Under the pieces are notes generated by a model. That model worked only from the letters and a program-made list of their open reading frames with translations, ran no database searches and was not told the DNA's origin. Position numbers and translations under genes: made by a program. DNA of 64,000 nucleotides from Acidobacteriota bacterium (GTDB taxonomy: Bacteria; Acidobacteriota; Terriglobia; UBA7540), in contig JAJYLL010000004.1 of the NCBI GenBank assembly GCA_021787735.1, positions 1 through 64,000 on the forward strand, read 5' to 3'. This document shows, piece by piece, positions 7,650 through 16,560 of this stretch. Position 1 is the stretch's first letter, and each line of letters begins with the position of its first letter.

Positions 7650-9230
7650 TTAGGCAGATCGGTGCGCCAGCAGGGCCAAGATGCCTTCCACCGGAATTCG
7701 CAGCCAGGAAGGACGATTGGTGAGCTCATAACGGATTTCGTAAAGGGCTTTCTCAAGAACGAAAAGGTCGAGCAGCCGCGCAAATGCGTCGGGATCTGTT
7801 GAACTGGAAGAGCAGCCCCGAATGGTCTTCTGATATCCGCGGATGAAGGAACTTGACGCGTCGGTTTCCCAATCGCGAGCCGGTTTTTGCAGCAGGGTGA
7901 TTCTTTCGGCCTTGCCCTCAGCGGCTTCAAACAGCGCTGACCACGCCGCGTAGTTCAGCGATCGCAACATACCCGCAACATCCTTGAGGGGGCTGTGCTT
8001 GGCGCGCCGTTGGGCAAAGGGACGCGCGGGCTCTCCCTCAAAATCAATCATGTAAAAGTCCCTGCCGGCCACCATAACTTGTCCAAGATGAAGATCTCCA
8101 TGGAAGCGTGTTTTCTCGATTGCTGTGCCAGGGCCAATTTCGAAACGTGTGATTAAATTCAATACGCGATTGCGCTGATCGAGAAGCGTTTGTACTCGAG
8201 CGCGTTGTTCCGCCGCCAACATGGTTTGCGAGTTGGCGAGCAGTCCGAAGGTTGTTGCAGCTTCGGTCTGAATTTGACGCTTCCAGTCGGCGATATCAGA
8301 TTCAGTGACCGTTTCGGGCCGAAAAGCGGGATCGCCGCTTTCGATGGCAAATGCGCGGTGGAGTTCCGCTATGCGGATGCCGAGTTGCTCCGCAAGCGCG
8401 AGATAATCCCTGTTGTCGAGTTCGTCGGCGCCGCCATGCAGGACGCTGGTGAAAATTCGTTTGAGGTGGGCGAGAGTGAACGACCATCCGTCTCCTTGGT
8501 TGGCAACAAAACCCTGAATGAGGGCAAGGGCCGTTGGTCGCCCCTCCGCGTCAAAGTGCTCAATAGATCCGAGCAGCGGGGGCGTGTTGCCATAGTTCGC
8601 AACGTCGGTCAGGTAGCGTCCGATTTCGAGCTCTGGTTGAATCCCAACCGCCAGCTTCCTGTAGGCCTTCAGCACCATCTTTTTCGCAATCAGAATGCTG
8701 GAATTGCTTTGCTCGGCGCCGACTCTTTTTATGTTCTGTTGATCTTCCTCCTGCAAATGAAAATGCGCGTGGGTGCTGCTGAAACGCAGCGTCCCACCGG
8801 AAGCAGTCAGCGTCGTGTTCTCGCCGACAGTTCGAATGAGTTCAGCGATGAACCGTGGGTCTGAAAGCGCATCGCACAACGCGCCGGATTGGTCGCCCTT
8901 GAGTATGCGGGCGATGATCTCATTGGAGCCTTTGGGTGGCTGGGGAGATGATGGCGTGTCCCACGCGACGGCCAATGGCACAAAGTAATCTTGAAAACGG
9001 CCATCGGCCAGATGAGCGCGAAAAGTTGCAAGCAGCCAGCTTCCGCCCTTGCCATGAAGAGTGAATCGGCTTCTCAATTCCACGCGCGTGATGGCTGTGC
9101 CTTTGGAGCCGAACCATCGTTGTCTTGAGAGGTAGGCCGGCAGCGCATGCTCTTCAAGCTGCTGGCGCATCGGTTCCTGTTCCAGGCTTTTCCATCCGTC
9201 TGAGAAATCCAAAGTCTCAAATTCCGGCAT
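7650..9230 (-). CDS. mak: maltokinase (ATP:maltose 1-phosphotransferase)
   Basis: A 526-residue kinase from the ATG at 9230; the frame is open to 9323 but homology begins at MPEFETLDFSDGW. The N-terminal cap region holds LPAYLSRQRWFGSKG, a hallmark of Mak1/Pep2 proteins. The phosphotransferase core has FHGDLHLGQVM near residues 376-386 (catalytic Asp) and YMIDFEGEPARPF near 392-404 (Mg2+-binding Asp). The enzyme makes maltose-1-phosphate, the donor used by GlgE. In many genomes the domain is fused to trehalose synthase TreS. Here it is free-standing and 41 kb from the GlgE operon, and no treS lies in the window. Upstream is a short tRNA-like sequence. Confidence 0.9.
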   Translation of the reverse strand: MPEFETLDFSDGWKSLEQEPMRQQLEEHALPAYLSRQRWFGSKGTAITRVELRSRFTLHGKGGSWLLATFRAHLADGRFQDYFVPLAVAWDTPSSPQPPKGSNEIIARILKGDQSGALCDALSDPRFIAELIRTVGENTTLTASGGTLRFSSTHAHFHLQEEDQQNIKRVGAEQSNSSILIAKKMVLKAYRKLAVGIQPELEIGRYLTDVANYGNTPPLLGSIEHFDAEGRPTALALIQGFVANQGDGWSFTLAHLKRIFTSVLHGGADELDNRDYLALAEQLGIRIAELHRAFAIESGDPAFRPETVTESDIADWKRQIQTEAATTFGLLANSQTMLAAEQRARVQTLLDQRNRVLNLITRFEIGPGTAIEKTRFHGDLHLGQVMVAGRDFYMIDFEGEPARPFAQRRAKHSPLKDVAGMLRSLNYAAWSALFEAAEGKAERITLLQKPARDWETDASSSFIRGYQKTIRGCSSSSTDPDAFARLLDLFVLEKALYEIRYELTNRPSWLRIPVEGILALLAHRSA

Positions 9231-9410
9231 GAACCCCGCCCCTGTCGCAAACTGTCTCGGCAGCGCCGAGGTTCCCGGCGCCACGCGCTTTCTTATGATT
9301 GAACGATTGGTGGCTTGATGCAAATGAGCCCGGCGGGTCTGACAGACGACACAACAGGAGGGCCCATGCAGGGCTTAGCTTTCCATAGTGTTTTGAAAGC
9401 GCGTTGCCTA

Positions 9411-9441
9411 TGGTGGACATGGGGGATTTAAACCCCCGCCG
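9411..9441 (-). other. tRNA or tmRNA 3'-end-like fragment
   Basis: On the minus strand this reads as a 5-bp GGGGG/CCCCC T-stem with a 7-base TTTAAAT loop, followed by ATGTCCACCA, like the T-arm and acceptor end of a tRNA or tmRNA with an encoded CCA. No matching 5' acceptor half was found within 100 bases. It may be the scar of an element that integrated at an RNA gene, or chance. Confidence 0.3.
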
Positions 9442-9562
9442 GCCTAGTTGCAAAATTAGCGCAAAAACGCCATTTGTTGGCTCGATTAGCGTTGTGTTCG
9501 GTACTGGGGGGCCAGTCTTGTTCCCTTGTTCACTCTGAGTCACGGGCCGGCCGTTCAAGCTG

Positions 9563-10600
9563 CTAGCCAAGCGTCCCGCTGTAAGCCAGCGTGCAGAATC
9601 CCACAATCAATAGCGCTATGGACAGGATCATGGAATTCACAGCTTTCTTTCCTGCGCCCTTCCATTCACCGGTAATGAAGCCCCAAGCGCTTGAGGCCAC
9701 GATAATAACCGACATGAAGAGCGGCCAGCCCAGCACGGGTCCCATTTTGCCGATGTTCGTCATTGAGACGCCGTAAATCGCCGAACTGCCAAACCACAAG
9801 GCGGCCATAATAAACCCGTAAAGCCAATAGACCTTTGAGCCCGGGGCGCCAAAAAGACCGAAGCTGCGATTCTTGCGCCAAAGATAAAAGCAGTAAATCA
9901 AGTAAGGCACGAGCGATGCTGTGTAGAGCGGCGCCCAGATCACATTGTATTGCCAAACAGGGCTGGCTCCGATTTCAACCGCGCGCTGCAGCGTCGGAGT
10001 GCAAAAAGCCGCCCCAAAGTTGCCCAGTGGAGAACCTAGTCCAGCTAGAATGACCAAGGTCAACCCCGCCGCAAAACTCATTCGCTTTTCCGCCAGATTC
10101 GGCTTCGCCGCCATTGCAAGCGAAAGTTGTCTTTCCTTTTCCCGCCCAGCCAAAGCCGAAACTACAATCCCGGCTAGCATCAGAACGATGCCGACAAAGA
10201 AGAACAGCCCTTCGAGTGTGAAGACCTTGTCCGCGTGTTGCGAAAGAAACGGCACGATGGAGCCGAAAGCCGTCGAAATACCGATGGCAATGGCAAAGTT
10301 CAAGGCGATACCTACAGCTGCAATACCCAGGCCAAAGAAGATCTGCGCCAGCCCGAATCCAATGCCAAAAAGAATCAGTAGGGACCACTGGCCCGCGGGT
10401 GTGCGCTCGAAGAACCGAACAGTGTGGGGAATAGTGGCAAAGGTCAGGACCCACGGCAGGATGAACATGGCCCACACACCCCACACCGACCAGATATTTT
10501 CCCAGCGCCACTTGCGGGCAATTTTCGTGGGTACTGCAAAGCTTCCGTTCAAGACGCCGGCAAGGGCCGAGAGGATGACTCCGATTGAGACGCCTGACAT
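9563..10600 (-). CDS. RhaT-family sugar/proton symporter
   Basis: A 345-residue protein with about ten hydrophobic helices. It opens VILSALAGVLNGSFAVPTK, the pattern at the start of L-rhamnose-proton symporter RhaT, followed by WENIWSVWGVWAMFILPW and GIGFGLAQIFFGLGIAAVG. The C-terminal half has GASPVWQYNVIWAPLYTAS and WGFITGEWKG, also RhaT-like. AGGAAAGG precedes the ATG. It lies beside a GH27 galactosidase and a sulfatase, consistent with uptake of a released sugar, but no rhamnose catabolic gene is nearby, so the substrate is left open. Confidence 0.88.
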   Translation of the reverse strand: MSGVSIGVILSALAGVLNGSFAVPTKIARKWRWENIWSVWGVWAMFILPWVLTFATIPHTVRFFERTPAGQWSLLILFGIGFGLAQIFFGLGIAAVGIALNFAIAIGISTAFGSIVPFLSQHADKVFTLEGLFFFVGIVLMLAGIVVSALAGREKERQLSLAMAAKPNLAEKRMSFAAGLTLVILAGLGSPLGNFGAAFCTPTLQRAVEIGASPVWQYNVIWAPLYTASLVPYLIYCFYLWRKNRSFGLFGAPGSKVYWLYGFIMAALWFGSSAIYGVSMTNIGKMGPVLGWPLFMSVIIVASSAWGFITGEWKGAGKKAVNSMILSIALLIVGFCTLAYSGTLG

Positions 10601-10784
10601 AGTTTGATTTACCTTTCCTACCGAATGAAAATGATAGCGGGTCCAGCCGTGCAGCGCAAAAGCCGCAATATGTTTTGATGCAGCGTAATCTTTCGGGCCG
10701 GGCCGAGAACCTGATGCACTTTACCGCAACCGCAGAAAGCGTATTCCTTGTTTACCCGCAATGCAAGCGTCACGTTGTCTAGCG

Positions 10785-11951
10785 TTATTTCACCGGCTTC
10801 ACTCGGATCATGACGACGCCGTGTTCCTGCGTGTCGGCGGAGTAACTGCCATCAAACACACCAAGGTCCTTGCGGGCCCACAGATCGCGAACTCTCGCGC
10901 GGCCGCCAATGCCGATCTGGCTGAACTTCAGCGTGATCCTGATGGTGGATTGTTCGCGATTGAACAGGCCGACAGCCTTGCTGCCGTCGGCAAGAGGCTT
11001 CATCCAGATTTCAAGCGGGCCTTCTTCCCACACGCGATGTCCTTCAACTCCGAGCGGGTCCTGATCGACAGCGATGACATCGGGGTTGGTCAGGATCGCG
11101 AGCGTTTCCGGAGTCATGTGGGTCAGATCATTGCCGGTGATCAACGGCGCCGCCAGCAGACACCAAAGGCTCATGTGCATGCGGTATTCCTCGGGCGTCA
11201 TGCCGCCGTTCCCGATTTCGAGCATGTCCGGATCGTTCCAGTGGCCGGGCCCGGCAAACTGCGCCAGGCCCTCCTGTCCGAATCCGATGGCGACCATGCG
11301 GCTGTAATTGTCCTTGATGTCGCCGGTCGTCCGCCAGAGGTTGGCGCCCACCGATTGCGCCCACGTCCACACTTCGCCGCGGCCATGGATGCTGTAGACA
11401 ATGGGCCGGCCCGTGCTGACGAGTGCCTCATGCATCTTTTCGAATGCTTCCGGATACTGTTCGGGCTTGTACATGAAGCGCGCGGTGCACCAGTCATATT
11501 TCAGGTAGTCCACGCCCCATTTGGCGTAGGTATCAGCATCCTGCTTTTCGTGGCCGTAGCTGCCCTCATAGCCACCGCAGGTCTTGGGGCCGGGCGAGGA
11601 GTATATCCCAAGCTTCAACCCTTTGGAGTGCACATAGTCGGCGAGTGCCTTCATGTCGGGGAACCTCGAGTTCGGGTGGATGATCCCCTTGGAATCGCGC
11701 TCGCCCTCCCAGCAGTCGTCGATATTGATGTACTCATACCCGGCGGCCTTCATGCCGGTTCGAACCATTGCGTCCGCCTGGGCGCGCACGATGGCGTCGC
11801 TCACTTTGCAGCCAAAGTGGTTCCAGCTATTCCACCCCATGGGCGGGGTGTGAGCCACTTGCGCCTGTGCGAATGAGGGCGATGCAACACAGCACATCGG
11901 CAGCAACACCATGAAAACAATAACGATGTGACGAACTATTGCCTCTCGCAT
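10785..11951 (-). CDS. alpha-galactosidase, glycoside hydrolase family 27
   Basis: A 388-residue secreted enzyme. The ATG at 11951 is chosen over 12002 because GGGAG precedes it and a signal peptide starts there (VRHIVIVFMVLLPMCCVASP, cleavage probably after SFAQA). The mature part opens TPPMGWNSWNHFGC, the GH27 signature, then YEYINIDDCWEGERD. The catalytic nucleophile is Asp153 in YLKYDWC, and the acid/base is Asp240 in GHWNDPDMLEIGNGG. The C-terminal domain is a short beta sandwich. It hydrolyses terminal alpha-galactosyl residues (or alpha-N-acetylgalactosaminyl in some members) from glycans outside the cytoplasm. The sulfatase lies just upstream on the same strand. Confidence 0.93.
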   Translation of the reverse strand: MREAIVRHIVIVFMVLLPMCCVASPSFAQAQVAHTPPMGWNSWNHFGCKVSDAIVRAQADAMVRTGMKAAGYEYINIDDCWEGERDSKGIIHPNSRFPDMKALADYVHSKGLKLGIYSSPGPKTCGGYEGSYGHEKQDADTYAKWGVDYLKYDWCTARFMYKPEQYPEAFEKMHEALVSTGRPIVYSIHGRGEVWTWAQSVGANLWRTTGDIKDNYSRMVAIGFGQEGLAQFAGPGHWNDPDMLEIGNGGMTPEEYRMHMSLWCLLAAPLITGNDLTHMTPETLAILTNPDVIAVDQDPLGVEGHRVWEEGPLEIWMKPLADGSKAVGLFNREQSTIRITLKFSQIGIGGRARVRDLWARKDLGVFDGSYSADTQEHGVVMIRVKPVK

Positions 11952-12027
11952 ATTTATCTCCCGCTGGTTGTTCAGTGGCAAGTGTCCTGAACAACCAGCC
12001 ACTAACGATTTTCCCCTGCGGCCTGGG

Positions 12028-13671
12028 CTAGCGATGTTTTACCTGGACGTACCCGGCTCGTTTGGCTTCCTCGCGTGGGTAGTTAGGCGAGATCGGCATG
12101 CTCTCGCGCCGGACCATCAATTTGCCGTCTTTCACCCATTGCTCGCCGCGAATTTCCAAGTGTTTCACCATTCGTGCACGCCACAATTCCAACTTGTCCT
12201 GGTGTGCGGCCTCGGATGAAAGGTCGTGCAACTCCTTCGGGTCGCTATCCAGGTCGAACAGTTGTTCCGAGCCGTCGTGCGCGTGGAAGATATATTTCAT
12301 GTGGCCGTCAGTCAGTGCGTTCCAATGGACGAGCGGGCTGTAGCAGATATCGTGTTCCATGTCGATATAGGGCCGCCAGCCTTCGGTATTGCCGTCGGCC
12401 AGCCGCAGCAGGCTCATTCCATCCAGGCTATCGGCAAGCGGCTCCAAAGCGCCTGCCGCGTCCAGGAACGTTGCCATCATGTCGCGCAGTTCGGTGGGCT
12501 GGTCAACTACGCGACCGCGCGCGCCGCTGATCAATCCTTTGGGCCAGCGCATCAGCATGGGAATGCGTGCCGACGACTGGTAGGGCTGGCATTTGCGCCA
12601 CATGTTATGGTCGCCCAGCATGTCGCCGTGGTCGGCGGTGTAAACGATCAGCGTGTCCTCCATCATTCCGCGCGCGTCCAGTTCTTCCAGAATCCGGCCG
12701 ATCTGTTCGTCCACATAAGTCACCTGGCCGTAATAGCCCGCGCGCGATTGGTGCACCTGTTCCGCGCCGAGGTCGCCGTGCCAGATGTCGAGTCCCGGCC
12801 CGCTGCGCTGCCTGTATTTTTCCGACCACGAAGCGTGGAAGGCAGGTGGCAGGTTGGCATCCATATACTCGCGCATCAGCCGCTCCGGCGGAATATACGG
12901 GCTGTGCGGAGGAATAAACGAAACCTTCAGGAAGAACGGCTGCCGACGGTCGTAGGTCCGTAGAAAGTTCACGGCCGTCCTCCCCATCCAGCGCGTGCGG
13001 TGCAACCGCTCCGGGTAAGGGAAGGCTTTGGCGGAGTAAGCGTTCCAGAAGTCTTTCCAGCCGAAGCCGCAGCCGTCCACGGCGTCGGAAGTGTCGTTGG
13101 GGCCGCCGGGACCCTTGATGTTGGGAGCGTTCTGCCAGAAAAACGAATGATAGTCCGACTGATAAATGTTGCGGATGTCGTGGTGCTCGTCGTTCAGCAT
13201 CAGGTCGTAGCCGTGCCACTGGCGCGGCGGGTCGTAATGGTTCTTTCCGATGGTGGTGGTGTAGTAGCCGGCCTTGCTCAGTTCCTGCGGCATCTCATGG
13301 CGATATTGCGTGGCGATGGGCCAGCCGTCCATACCCAGCAGGCCGTGGTTCCAGGGCGAGAGCCCCGTCAGCAGGCCGGCGCGAGCGGGAATGCAGCTCG
13401 GCGTCGCAGTATAAGCGTTGCCGAAGCGCACGCCCTCACGCGACAGCGTGTCCATGTTGGGAGTGCGGACGGCGCGGTTGCCGTCGCAGCCCATGCAGTC
13501 GCCGCGATGCTGGTCGGCCATGATCAAAATGATGTTCGGCCGGTCTTTGCGCCGCGGGCTCGGTTTGGCCGTTTTCGCGCTCAGCGCCGGCGCCTGCATC
13601 GACGCCGACGCCGCCACTGCCATCTTGAACACGTCCCTGCGGCTCAGTTTCCCATCATTGGATTTTGCCAC
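12028..13671 (-). CDS. Tat-exported sulfatase (formylglycine type)
   Basis: A 547-residue sulfatase. The GTG at 13671 is selected because GGAGG lies 8 bases upstream. The N-terminus carries a twin-arginine signal, SRRDVFKMAVAASA. The sulfatase core begins RPNIILIMADQHRGDCMGCD, with metal-binding Asp residues. Cys93 in PSCIPARAGLLTG fits the C-x-P-x-R motif that is converted to formylglycine. Later metal and substrate residues are in IVYTADHGDMLGDHNMWRK. The activating enzyme (FGE or anSME) is not in this window. The neighbouring GH27 enzyme suggests a sulfated, galactose-containing glycan as target, but the exact ester is unknown. Confidence 0.92.
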   Translation of the reverse strand: MAKSNDGKLSRRDVFKMAVAASASMQAPALSAKTAKPSPRRKDRPNIILIMADQHRGDCMGCDGNRAVRTPNMDTLSREGVRFGNAYTATPSCIPARAGLLTGLSPWNHGLLGMDGWPIATQYRHEMPQELSKAGYYTTTIGKNHYDPPRQWHGYDLMLNDEHHDIRNIYQSDYHSFFWQNAPNIKGPGGPNDTSDAVDGCGFGWKDFWNAYSAKAFPYPERLHRTRWMGRTAVNFLRTYDRRQPFFLKVSFIPPHSPYIPPERLMREYMDANLPPAFHASWSEKYRQRSGPGLDIWHGDLGAEQVHQSRAGYYGQVTYVDEQIGRILEELDARGMMEDTLIVYTADHGDMLGDHNMWRKCQPYQSSARIPMLMRWPKGLISGARGRVVDQPTELRDMMATFLDAAGALEPLADSLDGMSLLRLADGNTEGWRPYIDMEHDICYSPLVHWNALTDGHMKYIFHAHDGSEQLFDLDSDPKELHDLSSEAAHQDKLELWRARMVKHLEIRGEQWVKDGKLMVRRESMPISPNYPREEAKRAGYVQVKHR

Positions 13672-14289
13672 GTTGCTTCCTCCGTTCCGTTTCGGGTCGA
13701 ATACGCCCTCCTCGCCGTCATTTCGATCCCGCACGGCGGGAGAGGAATCTGCTTATCTCCTGACTGCTGTGACTATTTTTCATCCTCCATCCTTCTGTCT
13801 CCAGTCTCCTGGATTCTTTCTCCTGTACACTAATCCCTACTTCCTGCCTTTTTCCTTGCACTCCTATCCGCGACGCCGCATATTATCACAAGCCGCGCAG
13901 AGCAGAGGCGTCCTTTGGCTGCGCTAACCACCGGATTGTGAGCGAACATTCCCGCGGGAAATGGGTAACACTCCCAAGCAGAAGTTCCCTGGAGGAACTG
14001 GAAGGAGTGTTACCGATGGAAGGCACGGCAAGCGTTGTGGCGAAAAAAAACGGCGGCTGGCGGCTGGGAAATTGAAATGATTCATGGGGCGCTCAAACAG
14101 CCGGAAACTCACCCTGAGGTTGGTACAGAAAAAAGGGACCGCTCAGGTTAAGCCTTCTCTCACGTCCATAGTGGATCTCCTTTTCGTGTATTTCAGCGGC
14201 TCACGTTCAGGAGTTTCGGCGATGGACTCGTACAGGTGTCAAACTTCTACTGCCACCCCGGCAGCGCCAGGGCAGCCTCCAGGGATGCG
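13672..14289. other. intergenic region with a nested hairpin
   Basis: About 620 bases between two divergent-looking secreted-enzyme genes that are in fact both on the minus strand. No convincing gene was found. The notable content is the nested inverted repeat at 13964-14014. Confidence 0.5.
13964..14014. repeat. nested inverted repeat (11-bp outer stem, 6-bp inner stem)
   Basis: GGTAACACTCC at 13964-13974 pairs perfectly with GGAGTGTTACC at 14004-14014. Inside it AGTTCC at 13983-13988 pairs with GGAACT at 13994-13999 around a 5-base loop. It could act as a bidirectional terminator between 14290 and 13671, or be a small repeat element. Confidence 0.6.
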
Positions 14290-16560
14290 CTAGCTCCGGC
14301 CGGGCTGCAGTCGAATCATCAACGCGCTGGCCGCGGGAATGGCAATTTCCTGGCCGGCGCCTGTTAGCGCAACGGGATCAAGATGCCTCGCCTGGCCACT
14401 AATATTTGTCGTGGCGGCGCCGAGAGCCGGCATCGGATAAGTTAATGCCCCAGGATCAATGGCACAATTCACCTTGGCCGGCACTGCCCCCACGTTTGCC
14501 AGTACAATGAAGGCCTCGCCAGGGCGGCTATACACGGCAGAATAGCAATCCGCGTGATTGAGCCTCACCGCTTTATTGCGCCAGTCCTCAAATTGATACT
14601 GGTTCAGATCGCCCAAAGGCTTCAGCAGATTGAAGACTTCCAGCGCGCCGTCACTCGCCGGCCATGTCGCCACACCGGTAATCAACGCTGTAAGGTAGAA
14701 CAACTGTCGCACTTCCGTGGGAGCATCCGAAGCGATGCAACCATACTCGATGACCGCCCGGGAACGCGCGCCCACCATGTTCCATTCCAGCGGCAGGTCC
14801 TCAGGCTTGGGCATTGTGCTGGAGATCGCTCCATAACCCCACTCCATCGTGCACACCGCATTAACGAAGTTCTCAGCCGCCAGCATTGGGTTCATCGAGT
14901 TGTGTACCAGAATCAGCCCGTTTGGTCCCACGCGCTCGCGAGTCCACTCCATGAGTTCCAAAAGTTCATCGACATCCCAATGGCCAGTGGGCGAAAGAGC
15001 ATAACTCGCGAGCCCCTTCGCTGGGGAAACATCGTTCGATGTCTTTCCGACATGGAGTGGGTTGTTGCAATACAACGCTTGGTTCCAATCATAATAAACG
15101 CCATCAAAAGGACAGTTTCTCAGCACCCGATCCACACAGACTTTAAAGTAATCAAGCCAGCCGGACTTCAGGCACATCAGCGCCCCCCAATTGAAGTTGG
15201 GCCGTAGGTTGCCTTGGTCATCCGGTTTGCAGCCCCATTCTTCTCCATGCTCTTTCATCTCTTTGGTCGCGTAACTCAACTCGTGATTGGAGAAATAGGG
15301 TACGGCCTTGATACCGTATTTGTGGCAGTTCTCGATGACCTCCGCCATCCTTTTCATCTGTTCCGGAGGATAGGGTGGCCAAGCTCCGTCTCGCCAGTAG
15401 AGTCCATCATGGTTCACATCTCCATCATCGTGGAGCGTCATCGTCCCGACTCCAAGCGTGGCATTACGCTTGATCTGGTCTTCAGAGACCCATTTCCCGC
15501 CATCAGGATTGAACGACCGCTCAAGCCACGGGTTGTGCCCATGCCCGTCAAGGATCGGCATGCCAAGGTAATAATCAAAGACATAGGAGCCCGCCGCCGT
15601 GACGTACCCTCCACGTGCCACATAGAACGTGGGAGCCAAGTCTAGCGGATCAATCGAAATTCGGACCCCGGGTGGGTCAACGCTGGCCGAAATCGCCGCA
15701 TAGCCGGCCCCGGTTTGACCCGCCACCTGATAATCCCACTGCGAAAGGGCGTCGGATGCGAACCATTCGATACCTTCCGTGCCGGGGTTGGCCCACACCA
15801 GATACCGGGGGACGTAACGCGTTTGAAAGGGAACATCAAATTGCGTTTCTGGCCGGATTTTCCCCCAGAAGCAGCTTCCGTTCTCCAATACTTCTGGACT
15901 GAAAGCCTCAGCCGCATTGGGATTGTAACCGTAATGAGTGAATGAAGGATCCAGCAGGGTGGATAGTACGGAAAGCCGCCGGACCTTCAGCCCGTGCGCC
16001 GGGAAATGAAATTCCTTGTGAATCTTGATGTAGCCCCAACGGTAGTTATAGCTTGTGCTGGTTACAATTCCTGAGTCCTTCCCCTCACGGCTGAAGAGTC
16101 TGCACTGGGCAGTAACCACATCCCATTTTCCAGTTTTTGCCGTGGAAACTGTTGCCGAAGGATCAGCAATATCCATGAAGTCCTCCTGGCGAAATTGCTT
16201 TCTTGTAACCCCGCCCGGAGGTCCATCCCCCCTGAGTTGAACCGACGAGGCGAGCGGCCGGAGCAGAATATTCTCGGCCTTCCCGTACGTGTAATGAATC
16301 CTGGTGATCGCCCCGCCTTTTCTTAAGTCATGCTCCACCGCATAGTAACGGGTGGAAACCACGAGCTTGCCCTTCGACTCGTCCCTTTTAATAACATAGG
16401 ACTGAGGCCACCAGGCAGGAGGCTCAGCGCCCTGAGTCGACGCGTCAGAAGATAGCCTGGCATCGGCACGCAGACGCGGAGAGAAGAGGCTCGTCCCCCC
16501 GAGCGCGGCCAGGCCGGATTCCAGAAATTCCCTGCGTCCCAACTGCGACAATTTGGACAC
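14290..16560 (-). CDS. large Tat-exported TIM-barrel protein, glycoside-hydrolase-like, family unassigned
   Basis: A 756-residue protein. The GTG at 16560 is preferred because AAGGAG lies 5 bases upstream and a twin-arginine signal, RREFLESGLAALGG, follows at once. The N-terminal 330 residues look like a large beta-sandwich domain (KGKLVVSTRYYAVEHDLRKG, GAITRIHYTYGKAEN). A TIM-barrel-like half follows: IKAVPYFSNHELSYATKEM, then PFDGVYYDWNQALYCNN, with an Asp positioned like a barrel-strand catalytic residue, and NGLILVHNSMNPML. The C-terminal 100 residues form a small beta domain. The layout resembles GH31/GH36-like or DUF6259-type proteins, but I cannot place it in a named family. The neighbouring GH27 and sulfatase support a polysaccharide-degradation role. 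Confidence 0.65.
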   Translation of the reverse strand: MSKLSQLGRREFLESGLAALGGTSLFSPRLRADARLSSDASTQGAEPPAWWPQSYVIKRDESKGKLVVSTRYYAVEHDLRKGGAITRIHYTYGKAENILLRPLASSVQLRGDGPPGGVTRKQFRQEDFMDIADPSATVSTAKTGKWDVVTAQCRLFSREGKDSGIVTSTSYNYRWGYIKIHKEFHFPAHGLKVRRLSVLSTLLDPSFTHYGYNPNAAEAFSPEVLENGSCFWGKIRPETQFDVPFQTRYVPRYLVWANPGTEGIEWFASDALSQWDYQVAGQTGAGYAAISASVDPPGVRISIDPLDLAPTFYVARGGYVTAAGSYVFDYYLGMPILDGHGHNPWLERSFNPDGGKWVSEDQIKRNATLGVGTMTLHDDGDVNHDGLYWRDGAWPPYPPEQMKRMAEVIENCHKYGIKAVPYFSNHELSYATKEMKEHGEEWGCKPDDQGNLRPNFNWGALMCLKSGWLDYFKVCVDRVLRNCPFDGVYYDWNQALYCNNPLHVGKTSNDVSPAKGLASYALSPTGHWDVDELLELMEWTRERVGPNGLILVHNSMNPMLAAENFVNAVCTMEWGYGAISSTMPKPEDLPLEWNMVGARSRAVIEYGCIASDAPTEVRQLFYLTALITGVATWPASDGALEVFNLLKPLGDLNQYQFEDWRNKAVRLNHADCYSAVYSRPGEAFIVLANVGAVPAKVNCAIDPGALTYPMPALGAATTNISGQARHLDPVALTGAGQEIAIPAASALMIRLQPGRS

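Noticed and set aside
10761-11876. 371-codon plus-strand frame opposite GH27
   Set aside because: Antisense shadow of a gene with clear catalytic motifs; the frame is held open by codon bias.
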